From JAJTFA01 sp051715425 (GTDB lineage: Bacteria; Bacteroidota; Bacteroidia; UKL13-3), in contig JBPXJS010000041.1 of assembly GCA_051715425.1 (NCBI GenBank), positions 372,001 through 436,000 of the forward strand: 64,000 bases of DNA, written 5' to 3'. Every line of letters starts with the position of its first letter. Within the stretch, counting starts at the first letter, position 1. A program made the translations under genes and the position numbers. Below are positions 18,263 through 27,003 of the stretch, piece after piece. Below the pieces are notes generated by a model. It saw only the letters and a program-made list of their open reading frames with translations, made no database searches and was not told the DNA's origin.

Positions 18263-19381
18263 ATGAACACCATTTCAATGTCGCACAAAAACAAAATAAA
18301 CTTTAATACCGATAAAAAAATATTATACCTGCTTCCTACCCCATCAATGAAAGGAGGAATGACAGCAATAACACAAATGTGGTACGATGTAGGACTATTT
18401 GAATCCGGCAAAACAAAACATTTTGATACCAACTTTTTCTGGGGACGTAACGTTTTTGTGAGGTTAATGGAATCGTTTGTCCTGAAAATAAAATTCATAT
18501 ATGTACTTCTGCAATTTAAGCCTTACGCCATCTATGTAATCGCATCACCTTATTGGGGATTTTACGATAAAATTTGCTATTGTGCCATTGCCAGGGTTTT
18601 CTCCGTTAAATCTATTTTTAATAACGTAAGTGCGCGTTTTATTACGTTTCACGAATCCACTTTTTTTAACAGAGCGCTTTCAAAATGGTGTATAAAAATT
18701 CCAGATGCCCTTGTGGTTGGTTCGCCTTATTGGTACAATTACTTTAATAAACATTTCCCAAATGCAAAGGTGGTTGAAATTCCCAATCCGGTAACCTCAA
18801 ATGAATTCATTAGTCGTCCCAAAACAGCGGAAAAATCAAATGGCAAAATCAAAGTAGTTACAGCATCCCGGATTACCAAAGAAAAGGGGATATTTGAATT
18901 GATACAGGTGGTAAAAATGGTATGTGCTAAAAGTGACCGGTTTGAATTCACCATTATGGGTGAAGGCCCTGAACTGGATAATATGAGAAAAGAATTGGCC
19001 GAGTATGTCTCTTCCGGTTATGTAAAGATTAAAGGCTTTATTATAGGAGAAGAAAAAATTAAAACAATCACAGATGCCGATATTTATCTGCTGCTTACAC
19101 ATTTTGACCTGATGCCCATCTCCATACTTGAAGCAATGTCTGCAGGCCTTCCTGTCTTTACAACTAAAGTTGGCGGGGTTGATGATATGATTCAAGAAAA
19201 TGAAACAGGGCATCTTTTTTCTGTAAAAGAAATTAACGAAGTGGCAGATAAACTCCTGTCTTACCAGTGCAAAAGAGAAAAGCTAATTGAAATGGGGCTG
19301 AAAGGACGAAAAAAAGTTCTTGAAAAATATGATATTGAAGTAATCGCTAACCAGCATATTCATCTTGTAAATAGCATTTAA
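18263..19381 (+). CDS. Glycosyltransferase family 4
   Basis: This 372-residue GT-B transferase has an N-terminal acceptor domain with YLLPTPSMKGGMTAITQMW. The donor domain has KVVTASRITKEKGIFELIQV, FTIMGEGPELDNMRKEL and FDLMPISILEAMSAGLPVFT. The ATG at 18263 is used; a later internal ATG (MSHKN) is also possible. A 7-bp stem hairpin (18238-18256) precedes the start. The gene is two bases upstream of the PaaK-like gene. Confidence 0.87.
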   Translation: MNTISMSHKNKINFNTDKKILYLLPTPSMKGGMTAITQMWYDVGLFESGKTKHFDTNFFWGRNVFVRLMESFVLKIKFIYVLLQFKPYAIYVIASPYWGFYDKICYCAIARVFSVKSIFNNVSARFITFHESTFFNRALSKWCIKIPDALVVGSPYWYNYFNKHFPNAKVVEIPNPVTSNEFISRPKTAEKSNGKIKVVTASRITKEKGIFELIQVVKMVCAKSDRFEFTIMGEGPELDNMRKELAEYVSSGYVKIKGFIIGEEKIKTITDADIYLLLTHFDLMPISILEAMSAGLPVFTTKVGGVDDMIQENETGHLFSVKEINEVADKLLSYQCKREKLIEMGLKGRKKVLEKYDIEVIANQHIHLVNSI

Positions 19382-19383
19382 CA

Positions 19384-20784
19384 ATGGCCTTAACAGATAT
19401 TATATATAAATACCTTCCTGTTAGTCTTCAGAATTATGCCATTTCCCTGTATGGCTACAAGTGGCAGAAAAGACGTTTTGGAGGTATATTCGAAAAGGAA
19501 CTGACAGGCTTTAAAACGCGGGAAAAATACACCCCTGAGCAATGGGAAGCGTATCAGAATACAGAACTCAGAAAAATATTGACCCACGCTTTTTCCCATG
19601 TACCATTTTACAGGAAAAAATTCACCGATTCGGGCTTTACCCTGCATGACCTTGTAAACTTTACCTTATCAGACTTAAGTCATTTGCCCTATCTGGAGAA
19701 AGATGAGTTAAGAACATTTGGAACCACAGATCTGATTGCATCAACAAAGGAACCCGGAGGAGACTTTTTTGCCAGCAGCGGAAGTACCGGAACGCCCACA
19801 CAAATTCTTATTTCTCCACGGATGCATCAGGCATGGAGCGCGGGATTTGAAGCACGCATCAGGCACTGGGCAGGAGTAAACAGGAAAACCCCTCGCGGAA
19901 CTATTGGTGGCAGAAGAATTATAAAAGACGGAGACGCAAAAGGGCCATTCTACAGATATAATCTGGTTGAAAAGCAGGTCTATTTTTCAGCATACCATAT
20001 TTCCCCAAAAACAGTAGCCAACTATGTAGACGGTATGTTTAAACATCGGATCGAATACATGACAGGTTATGCCATGAGCAACTATTTTCTTGCACGTTTT
20101 ATTGAAGAGGCAGGAATCAAAGCTCCACAACTCAAGGCCGTTATTACCTCGAGTGAAAAATTAACTCCCGAAATGAGGGAAACTTTCCGAAGGGTGTATG
20201 GCTGCCCTACCTTTGACTCCTATAGCGGTGTTGAAGACTGCGGCATGATAACCGAATGTGAATCCGGAAGTTTGCATATAAGTCCGGATCTGGGAATAAT
20301 AGAAATTCTAAATGAACAGGGAAAACCTGTAAATCCTGGTGAAGAAGGTGAAGCAGTTTGCACAGGTACACTTAATTATGACCAACCTTTAATACGCTAC
20401 AGAATAGGTGATATGCTTCGGCTAAGCAAGAATCAGAATTGCCCATGTGGCAGGCAAATGCCGGTAATTGATGAAATAATAGGTAGAATTGAAGATACCG
20501 TGGTGGGTAAGGATGGGCGCGAGATGGTGCGGTTTCATGGCATATTTATCAACATTCCTGAGATTATTGAAGCTCAGTTGATTCAACATACATTAGAGAT
20601 GTTTGAAATAAAATTGGTAACATCGCAGCAGCTTAACCCGGATCAATTAAGCCTTATCCAAAGCCGCATGGAAAGCCAGCTGGGTAAGATTAACCTTGAA
20701 ATTAATGAAGTAGAGAGCATACCCAGAAACCAAAACGGAAAATTTAAAGCCGTTATCTCTAAAGTAAAAAGAAATACCATATGA
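19384..20784 (+). CDS. PaaK/CapK-like adenylate-forming ligase
   Basis: This 466-residue protein belongs to the phenylacetate-CoA ligase-like ANL group often called CapK in capsule loci. The ATP-binding loop is ASSGSTGTPTQI; further motifs are DSYSGVEDCG, RYRIGDMLRL and the C-terminal hinge EIIGRIEDTVVGKDG with NGKFKAVIS at the end. It would activate a carboxylic acid as an acyl-adenylate and pass it to a thiol or amine. The free-standing acyl carrier protein at 873 is a possible partner, but that is inference. The ATG lies 2 bases after the upstream stop. Confidence 0.87.
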   Translation: MALTDIIYKYLPVSLQNYAISLYGYKWQKRRFGGIFEKELTGFKTREKYTPEQWEAYQNTELRKILTHAFSHVPFYRKKFTDSGFTLHDLVNFTLSDLSHLPYLEKDELRTFGTTDLIASTKEPGGDFFASSGSTGTPTQILISPRMHQAWSAGFEARIRHWAGVNRKTPRGTIGGRRIIKDGDAKGPFYRYNLVEKQVYFSAYHISPKTVANYVDGMFKHRIEYMTGYAMSNYFLARFIEEAGIKAPQLKAVITSSEKLTPEMRETFRRVYGCPTFDSYSGVEDCGMITECESGSLHISPDLGIIEILNEQGKPVNPGEEGEAVCTGTLNYDQPLIRYRIGDMLRLSKNQNCPCGRQMPVIDEIIGRIEDTVVGKDGREMVRFHGIFINIPEIIEAQLIQHTLEMFEIKLVTSQQLNPDQLSLIQSRMESQLGKINLEINEVESIPRNQNGKFKAVISKVKRNTI

Positions 20785-21989
20785 ATACACTCAAACTAAT
20801 AAAGAATCACACAGGAAAACTTGTTCCCCTTGCGCTTAGCACATTAAATCCGGCTAATTTTACGGTGCTTGTAAAAAATGCCTTTAGTCTATTATCAAGC
20901 CAGCAATGGGAAAACTACATTCTCAAAAACAACAAAAAACACACAGAACTGGCAAAGAAGTCACTCAACTGGCTAAAACATTCTCAGGATGTTATTGGAT
21001 CAGGAGGCGTGGGCTGTTATGAATTTTACAGGTGGACCAAAGGTTATCCTGAAGTAACCGGATACATTATACCAACCTTTTGGGATGCATACCATTTATT
21101 TGGTGACGAAGAATATAAACAAAGAGCCATTAGAATGGCTGATTGGGAATTGGGTTTACAAAAACCGGAAGGCGGATGGGAAGGCTTTTATGAAGGTGAC
21201 GGCCAACCTCCCGTAGTTTTTAATTCCGGTCAGGTGCTGAGGGGACTTATCAGAACATACAAAGAAACCAACGAACAAAAATACCTTGATGCGGCCATTA
21301 AAGGAGCTGATTGGATAGTTGGAACTCAGGATGCAGACGGTAGCTGGACCAGCACCAACTTTAAACAAATGAAACGGGTGTACGATACTTACGTTACTGC
21401 ACCCATTGCAGAATTGTATCAGATTACCAAAAACGAAAAGTATAAAGAAAGCTGCATCAGAAACTGCGATTTTGTATTGAAACACCAACATGCCAATGGC
21501 TGGTTTGAGCTTTGTGATAATACGTTGCTGAACAATGAAGCTCCTGTTACCCATACCTTATCGTATACCACAGATGGATTAATTGAAACCGGACAACGGC
21601 TAGGAATTGATAAATATATTCAGGCCGGTAAACTTGCAGCAGAAGCTATGATGCATAAAGCTGAAATTTTACCGGTAATGCCAGCACGACTTGATAAGGA
21701 CTGGAAAAAAAGAGCCAATTATGTTTGTAATACAGGTAACGCACAATTAGGTATTATCCTCATGAGACTGTATGAAATAACAGGAGAAGCCCGCTACATG
21801 AACACTGCTCTAAAACTGGCCGATTTCCTTGCCTATATCCAGCAACTGAATAGTGTGGGAGCACACCGCACCGGAGGAATAACAGGATCTTATCCGATAT
21901 GGGGAATGTATTGCCCGCTGAAATACCCATCGTGGGCAAGTAAATATTATACCGATCTTTTATTCTATATCCATAAGCATGCTAAATAA
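20781..21989 (+). CDS. VpsJ-like (alpha/alpha) toroid protein
   Basis: The 402-residue protein consists of repeated helical hairpins with aromatic/glycine turns (GYIIPTFWDAYHLFGDEEY, EGGWEGFYEGDGQPPVVFN, DADGSWTSTN, HANGWFELCDNT), as in six-hairpin glycosidase-like proteins such as VpsJ of exopolysaccharide loci. This fold appears in lyases, hydrolases and epimerases. I do not see a catalytic signature that settles which. No signal peptide is evident. It overlaps the PaaK-like gene by 4 bases and the second formyltransferase gene by 11. Confidence 0.72.
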   Translation: MNTLKLIKNHTGKLVPLALSTLNPANFTVLVKNAFSLLSSQQWENYILKNNKKHTELAKKSLNWLKHSQDVIGSGGVGCYEFYRWTKGYPEVTGYIIPTFWDAYHLFGDEEYKQRAIRMADWELGLQKPEGGWEGFYEGDGQPPVVFNSGQVLRGLIRTYKETNEQKYLDAAIKGADWIVGTQDADGSWTSTNFKQMKRVYDTYVTAPIAELYQITKNEKYKESCIRNCDFVLKHQHANGWFELCDNTLLNNEAPVTHTLSYTTDGLIETGQRLGIDKYIQAGKLAAEAMMHKAEILPVMPARLDKDWKKRANYVCNTGNAQLGIILMRLYEITGEARYMNTALKLADFLAYIQQLNSVGAHRTGGITGSYPIWGMYCPLKYPSWASKYYTDLLFYIHKHAK

Positions 21990-22731
21990 AGACACGCTTT
22001 CAGAGCAAATCGCATTTATCTCCATTAATCCTTCGGGTAAATTTGTAAAATCGGCTCAGCTGGGATTTGACAAGGTTGGTTTGCGGCCTAAGTTTATGAT
22101 TTATGTAAACCCCGGAGGGAGGATAAAAAAAGAATTTAAAAAATATCGCCTTGGCATATTCACTCAGTTTTTACTTCCAAAATTCAAACAACACTTTGGC
22201 AATAAACAAAGCTTTTCCAACGAGGTCATAAACATTCCCATTCCGGTTATCCATAAAGTAAGTTCATTAAACAGTGACGAAACAGTAAAGTTTATTACCG
22301 ACAACAAGATTAAATACCTGGTGAATTGTGGTGCCGGAATTTTCAGAAAAAAAATCACTTCCATTCAAGGCATTCAAATCATTAATGCCCATGCCGGGAA
22401 ACTTCCTCACTACAGAAATATGAATGTGGTGGAATGGGCACTGCTGAATGGAGAACCTGTTATCGGAACCATTCATCTGATTGATAGCGGAATTGATACC
22501 GGACCAATTCTTTATGAAGAAGAATTAAAGATTAGTGGTGCTGATCACCTGATACCTGCAAGGGAAATGGCTTTTGATCAGGTCATACAACTGGCAGGTA
22601 AAACCGTGCTTGCACTTGCCGAAGAAACATTAAACATCAAACCACAGCCTAAAGAGGGTAAAAAATGGTATACCATGCATCCCTTCTTTAAGGAAAAACT
22701 GAACAGAAAACTGGCCTCTGCGGGCAGGTAA
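21979..22731 (+). CDS. Sugar N-formyltransferase (Fmt-like), copy 2
   Basis: The 250-residue protein has KYLVNCGAGIFRKKI, then IINAHAGKLPHYRNMNVVEW (the N-x-H-x-x-x-LPxYR formyltransferase signature) and HLIDSGIDTGPILYEEE with the catalytic Asp. It keeps the classic motif better than the copy at 13387 and is clearly divergent from it. It should use N10-formyl-tetrahydrofolate to formylate an amino sugar or a related amine. Two different copies in one cluster suggest two different formylated positions or substrates. Confidence 0.85.
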   Translation: MLNKDTLSEQIAFISINPSGKFVKSAQLGFDKVGLRPKFMIYVNPGGRIKKEFKKYRLGIFTQFLLPKFKQHFGNKQSFSNEVINIPIPVIHKVSSLNSDETVKFITDNKIKYLVNCGAGIFRKKITSIQGIQIINAHAGKLPHYRNMNVVEWALLNGEPVIGTIHLIDSGIDTGPILYEEELKISGADHLIPAREMAFDQVIQLAGKTVLALAEETLNIKPQPKEGKKWYTMHPFFKEKLNRKLASAGR

Positions 22732-22755
22732 AATTATTCTGTCCAACTCTTTTTC

Positions 22756-23976
22756 ATGAAAATTCTTATCCTCACCCAATACTTTCCTCCTGAAACAGGT
22801 GCACCACAAAACCGGTTGCATTCACTTGCCAGTTATTTAAGTGAATTTGGCGCAGAGGTGAGCATCCTTACGGCCATGCCCAACTATCCCAAAATGGAAA
22901 TATATGAGGGGTATACAGGTAAATTCTTTAAAAAGGAAACCGATGGACCGCTTACCGTTTACAGAAGCTGGATATATGTAAAAAAGAGCAAGGGGGTTTT
23001 GGCCCGGCTTCTTAATTATTTTTCTTTTGTATTCTCTTCTCTTTTTATTGGACTTTTCAGGGTACCACGACATGATCTGATCATATGTGAATCCCCTCCC
23101 CTTTTTCTGGGAATCACAGCCCTACTTCTTAAATGGATAAAAAGCAGTAAACTTGATTTTAATGTATCCGACTTATGGCCTGAAAGTGCCGAAAAGCTGG
23201 GTATCGTAAACAATAAGATCATGCTTGGACTTTCATATAAACTGGAATCCTTTATTTATAAAAATGCCAACCTGGTGAGCGGACAAACCCAAGGTATCAT
23301 TACCAGCATCAATCAACGATTCCCAAAAGTAAATACCCACCTCTTCCGAAACGGAATTGATACCAAACAATTCTCTACAGAAGGAAACAGATCAGGGTTC
23401 AGAAACAAATATGGGATGTTGGAATCCGATTTTGTTATTGCATACGCAGGCATAATAGGACATGCTCAGGGGTTGGAGGTAATTATACATGCAGCAAAAG
23501 AACTGAGTGCATATCCTCAGATAAAATTTTTGATTGTAGGTGACGGCCCTGAGAAACCGAAACTAATTGAGCTTACGGCACAACTGGGTCTTACCCATAT
23601 TATTTTCGTTAACAATGTTCCAAGAAGTGAAATGCCTGATGTGGTAGCAGCATGCGATTGTTATGTAACTCCCCTCAGGAAAAATGATTTGTTCCTGGGA
23701 GCAATCCCTTCCAAAATTTTTGAACCACTTAGTTTTGGTAAGCCTGTGCTTTTGGGTGTGGATGGGGAAGCAAAGGAGTTATTTGTTGACACCGGACATT
23801 GTGCCCTACACTTTGAGCCGGAAAATGCATCACATCTGGCACAGCAGGCGTTAAAACTGTTTAATAACAAAACGCTCTTGCATGAGTTAGGGGCAAACGG
23901 AAGGCTTTATGTAAGAAATAATTTCGACAGACAGGTACTCGCAAAATCTTTATGGCAGAAACTACAAACTATATAA
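22756..23976 (+). CDS. Glycosyltransferase family 4, WbuB/WcaI-like
   Basis: This 406-residue GT-B transferase has the start MKILILTQYFPPETGAPQNR, followed by EVSILTAMPNYPKMEIYEGY and LDFNVSDLWPESAEKLGI, typical of WbuB-like fucosamine/amino-sugar transferases. The donor domain has FVIAYAGIIGHAQGLEVII, FLIVGDGPEKPKL and IFEPLSFGKPVLLG. WbuB relatives often transfer 6-deoxy amino sugars, which would fit the dideoxy amino sugar genes at 25747-29625. The preceding gap is 24 bases. Confidence 0.88.
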   Translation: MKILILTQYFPPETGAPQNRLHSLASYLSEFGAEVSILTAMPNYPKMEIYEGYTGKFFKKETDGPLTVYRSWIYVKKSKGVLARLLNYFSFVFSSLFIGLFRVPRHDLIICESPPLFLGITALLLKWIKSSKLDFNVSDLWPESAEKLGIVNNKIMLGLSYKLESFIYKNANLVSGQTQGIITSINQRFPKVNTHLFRNGIDTKQFSTEGNRSGFRNKYGMLESDFVIAYAGIIGHAQGLEVIIHAAKELSAYPQIKFLIVGDGPEKPKLIELTAQLGLTHIIFVNNVPRSEMPDVVAACDCYVTPLRKNDLFLGAIPSKIFEPLSFGKPVLLGVDGEAKELFVDTGHCALHFEPENASHLAQQALKLFNNKTLLHELGANGRLYVRNNFDRQVLAKSLWQKLQTI

Positions 23977-24623
23977 TAAAAGATGCAAAGGCGGATGATT
24001 TGAAAACAATTGCCCGTTGCCACAAAGCCGCTTTCCCCGATTCTTTAACAAGTCTGTTGGGTATTGGATTTATTGCCGACATGCTAAAATGGTACCTGAG
24101 CGGTTCAAATAAGTTTTTATACTGGATAGAAGAGAACGGAAAGTGTATTGGCTACTGCGGAGGATATCTGATGGATGGGCGCGATGCATACGGGGCAAGT
24201 TCAGGCATGACCCAATTTGGTTTTAACAGCGCGCTTCGCGCCATGATTTTCAGGCCATGGTTGTTTTTTCACCCGGAAATATTAGCCAAATACAAATTTA
24301 TCTGGACCAATATAAAACGAAGGCTGATCAAACAACCAGCAACGGTTAAACAGGAGAATACAAAAAGCACCTCATCAAAATCCGGCAATCAATTACAGGC
24401 AGGGCTGGTAGTAATTGGGGTTTCTCCTGAACTTCATAAAAAAGGTTTAGGAACCTTGCTGCAACAGGAGTTTGAAAGACGTGCCTTAAACATGGGAGCA
24501 ACTGTTTTATCCCTTTCTGTAAGAAAAGTGAACAACAAAGCCATCTCCTCCTACCAGCGAAATGGCTGGAATATCACTGACGAAAACGGCCCGTCTCATA
24601 TTATGACCAAACGCATCAATTAG
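23952..24623 (+). CDS. GNAT-family N-acetyltransferase
   Basis: The 223-residue protein starts inside the previous gene (25-base overlap). The acetyl-CoA loop is VIGVSPELHKKGLGTLLQQE, followed by LSLSVRKVNNKAISSYQRNGW, typical of RimI-like GNATs. In a glycan cluster the likely substrate is an amino sugar, so this could be the PglD-like step for the dideoxy amino sugar, though PglD itself is a beta-helix enzyme. It is the last gene of the uninterrupted cluster. Confidence 0.85.
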   Translation: MAETTNYIIKDAKADDLKTIARCHKAAFPDSLTSLLGIGFIADMLKWYLSGSNKFLYWIEENGKCIGYCGGYLMDGRDAYGASSGMTQFGFNSALRAMIFRPWLFFHPEILAKYKFIWTNIKRRLIKQPATVKQENTKSTSSKSGNQLQAGLVVIGVSPELHKKGLGTLLQQEFERRALNMGATVLSLSVRKVNNKAISSYQRNGWNITDENGPSHIMTKRIN

Positions 24624-24807
24624 TGCAAAGTGTTTAGTGCAAAGTGCTCGGTTAGCATGTAAATAATAAGCTTGAGTTTGTTCGTTCAAAGTTGGCCATT
24701 TAACGCATTCGCACATTAACACTTCGACACCTCAACACCTCAACACATTAACACCTCAACGCATCTACCAACTGGCCGGTGTTTTCAACTAACCAGGAAT
24801 AAAAATA
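24624..24807 (+). repeat. Intergenic short-repeat block
   Basis: No gene is visible in this stretch. It opens with two copies of AGTGCAAAGTG (about 24622-24644), and from about 24714 has a run of degenerate units of the type ACACCTCA or ACATTA (for example CACCTCAACACCTCAACAC). The units are not evenly spaced and there are no unique spacers, so this is not a CRISPR array. A similar kind of block occurs at 57067-57370. It separates the main glycan cluster from the next genes. Confidence 0.6.
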
Positions 24808-25560
24808 TTGATCTACTTCACCCACGATATAGACTGGCTTTCTCCTTCTCATCCGTATTCCATTATCAAGTCTTTAACTCATGCAGATAAATGGATAGGA
24901 TTAGGGCAAATATCAGATAAAAATCTTTTTCTTAGGGAGATTGAAGCGTTGCTTTCAACTGATATCACACTCCAGATAAATCCGGTATGGTTAATAGGTG
25001 CGCCAAAATCAGGAAGTTTTACACGTTACGGGTTACGTTACCATATTGGTGATACAAATTACATGAAATGCTTATCCCTTCTTTTGGAGGCAGGTGTAGA
25101 AACGGGGCTTCATAGTATCAACTCGGAATCTTTTACTGAACAGGTAACCACATTGAGTTCCCTGCTGCAAAAACCAGTAAAATATCACAGAAGTCACTTT
25201 CTGAAATTTAGCACAAAAGAACTTACAGAGAATCTCATTAAGCACCACGTGAAGGTTGATTTCAGTTTTGGTCACGCCAGAAATATTGCACTTCCGGGGT
25301 TACCTGTTTCTTCGGATCATGGTATTCGCTTTATTCCCACCGTCCTCTTCGACAATATATTTTTCTTTGAACAACCTGCTGTTATTTTTAATATGCTCAG
25401 AAAGGTTCTTGCAGAATCAGCAAAACTAAAGCAGGATATTTCCATTCTCTTCCATCCGGAAAATTTCGTTTTAAAGCCCGCCCTGCACCAACATTATGCT
25501 GAAGTGATTCGCATTTGTAAAAATGAAGGTGATATCTTTAACCCTAAAGTTGAGGCATAA
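24808..25560 (+). CDS. Polysaccharide deacetylase-like protein (NodB superfamily)
   Basis: The 250-residue protein starts at a TTG (MIYFTHDIDWLSPSHPYSI). The N-terminal THDIDW, the central ETGLHSINSESF and KYHRSHFLKF, and the C-terminal ISILFHPENFVLK follow the order of metal-binding motifs in the divergent NodB-like deacetylase family of Bacteroidota polysaccharide loci. It differs strongly from the deacetylase at 12581. Substrate is unknown. The TTG is chosen because the first strand and its Asp motif begin at once after it. Confidence 0.65.
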   Translation: MIYFTHDIDWLSPSHPYSIIKSLTHADKWIGLGQISDKNLFLREIEALLSTDITLQINPVWLIGAPKSGSFTRYGLRYHIGDTNYMKCLSLLLEAGVETGLHSINSESFTEQVTTLSSLLQKPVKYHRSHFLKFSTKELTENLIKHHVKVDFSFGHARNIALPGLPVSSDHGIRFIPTVLFDNIFFFEQPAVIFNMLRKVLAESAKLKQDISILFHPENFVLKPALHQHYAEVIRICKNEGDIFNPKVEA

Positions 25561-25746
25561 CCGGATTTCACCGCACCCCTAACTTTTATTTGCAGCCTTT
25601 CCCATTAGCTAAGGGCATCTCTTTTGGCTTTCTTTTAATGACTGTTGTTCTGCAGTCGCATCCCCACCATCTTATTTATTTAGCGATTTTCATCTGAAAA
25701 TCCTTATTTCGCAGGTATTGTTTATACTTAATACTTAAAGATACCT

Positions 25747-26958
25747 ATGCTGCCATTTTCTCCTCCGCACATCGACCAAAAAATTATTGATGAAGTAATC
25801 GATACCCTAAAATCCGGTTGGATTACTACAGGCCCAAAAACAAAAAAGTTCGAAAAAGAGCTTACTGCATATGCAGGAAACAAAGCCACCCTTTGCTTAA
25901 ATTCAGCCACAGCCGGGTTAGAAATTATGCTGCGCTGGTTTGGTGTTCAGGAGGGGGATGAGGTGATTTTGCCGGCATATACATACAGTGCAACAGCTAA
26001 TGTGATTGTGCATTGCGGAGCCAAGCCTGTTTTTGTCGATATCGGAGATGACTTTAATATTTCTGTGAATCAGATAGCCCAGGCAGTTACAGAGCGTACA
26101 AAAGTAATCATGCCGGTTGATTTCGGTGGTTATCCTTGTGATTACAATGGTATCAACGCATTGGTAAATAAGCCTGAGATAAAAAGCCTGTTTAAACCAG
26201 CAACAAAAGAACAGGAACAATTGGGGAGAATAATGGTACTTTCAGATGCTGCGCATTCCATAGGAGGATTTTACAACAGTAAACGTACCGGTTCATTAAC
26301 AGATGTATCTGTTTTTTCTTTTCATGCCGTAAAAAACCTTACCACTGCAGAAGGCGGAGCCATTGCCCTCAATCTGCCACCTCCATTTGATAATGAAGAA
26401 ATATACAAATACCTGTGTATAAAAACGCTTCATGGCCAGAACAAAGATGCCCTGGCCAAAAGTATACCTGGTAACTGGCGCTACGATATTATTGAAGCCG
26501 GTTATAAGATGAATATGACAGATATTATGGCCTCTATAGGCCTGGTTGAACTGGAGCGGTACGACAGGGAAATCCTTCCGGAAAGGAAGCAGATTTTTGA
26601 ACAGTATACAGAAACATTTAAGCAATATAGCTGGGCTATCATTCCTGAGTATGCCAATGATGTAGCCATATCATCCTACCACCTGTACCCGCTAAGAATT
26701 AAAGGGGCAACTGAGAAACAAAGGGATGCAGTTATTGCTAAGATATTTGAAAAGCAGGTTTCGGTTAATGTTCATTTTATACCCGTTCCTATGATGAGTT
26801 TTTATGTGAACAGGGGTTATGATATAACCAACTACCCTAAAACCTATAATATGTATTGTAATGAGATTTCTTTACCTGTTTATGTTGGATTAACACCTGA
26901 TAAGGTAAAACAGGTAACTGATGCTGTAATTCAATCCATTCAGGAAGTAATGGGATAA
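25747..26958 (+). CDS. DegT/DnrJ/EryC1/StrS PLP-dependent sugar aminotransferase
   Basis: This 403-residue protein is a type I fold aminotransferase acting on NDP-keto-sugars. It has SGWITTGPKTKKFE at the N-terminus, LCLNSATAGLEI, DEVILPAYTYSATANVI, the PLP-binding region LSDAAHSIGG and the Schiff-base lysine in FSFHAVKNLTTAEGG. Length is typical. With the 4,6-dehydratase at 27652 and the phosphoglycosyl transferase at 27004 it makes the PglE/PglF/PglC set: dehydration, then amination to a 4-amino-4,6-dideoxy sugar, then transfer to lipid phosphate. The 186-base gap upstream shows no clear promoter. Confidence 0.9.
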   Translation: MLPFSPPHIDQKIIDEVIDTLKSGWITTGPKTKKFEKELTAYAGNKATLCLNSATAGLEIMLRWFGVQEGDEVILPAYTYSATANVIVHCGAKPVFVDIGDDFNISVNQIAQAVTERTKVIMPVDFGGYPCDYNGINALVNKPEIKSLFKPATKEQEQLGRIMVLSDAAHSIGGFYNSKRTGSLTDVSVFSFHAVKNLTTAEGGAIALNLPPPFDNEEIYKYLCIKTLHGQNKDALAKSIPGNWRYDIIEAGYKMNMTDIMASIGLVELERYDREILPERKQIFEQYTETFKQYSWAIIPEYANDVAISSYHLYPLRIKGATEKQRDAVIAKIFEKQVSVNVHFIPVPMMSFYVNRGYDITNYPKTYNMYCNEISLPVYVGLTPDKVKQVTDAVIQSIQEVMG

Positions 26959-27003
26959 GGATGTTTTGAAAGATGATGGCAGGATTGTAAACTTGCAATC
27001 ACT

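Noticed and set aside
24714..24765. A run of short similar units that could suggest a CRISPR array
   Set aside because: The units are only about 8-10 bases, degenerate and adjacent, with no unique spacers of even length and no cas genes.
26296..26625. Minus-strand open frame of 109 codons within the aminotransferase gene
   Set aside because: It is a shadow of the aminotransferase on the other strand without any recognisable motif.
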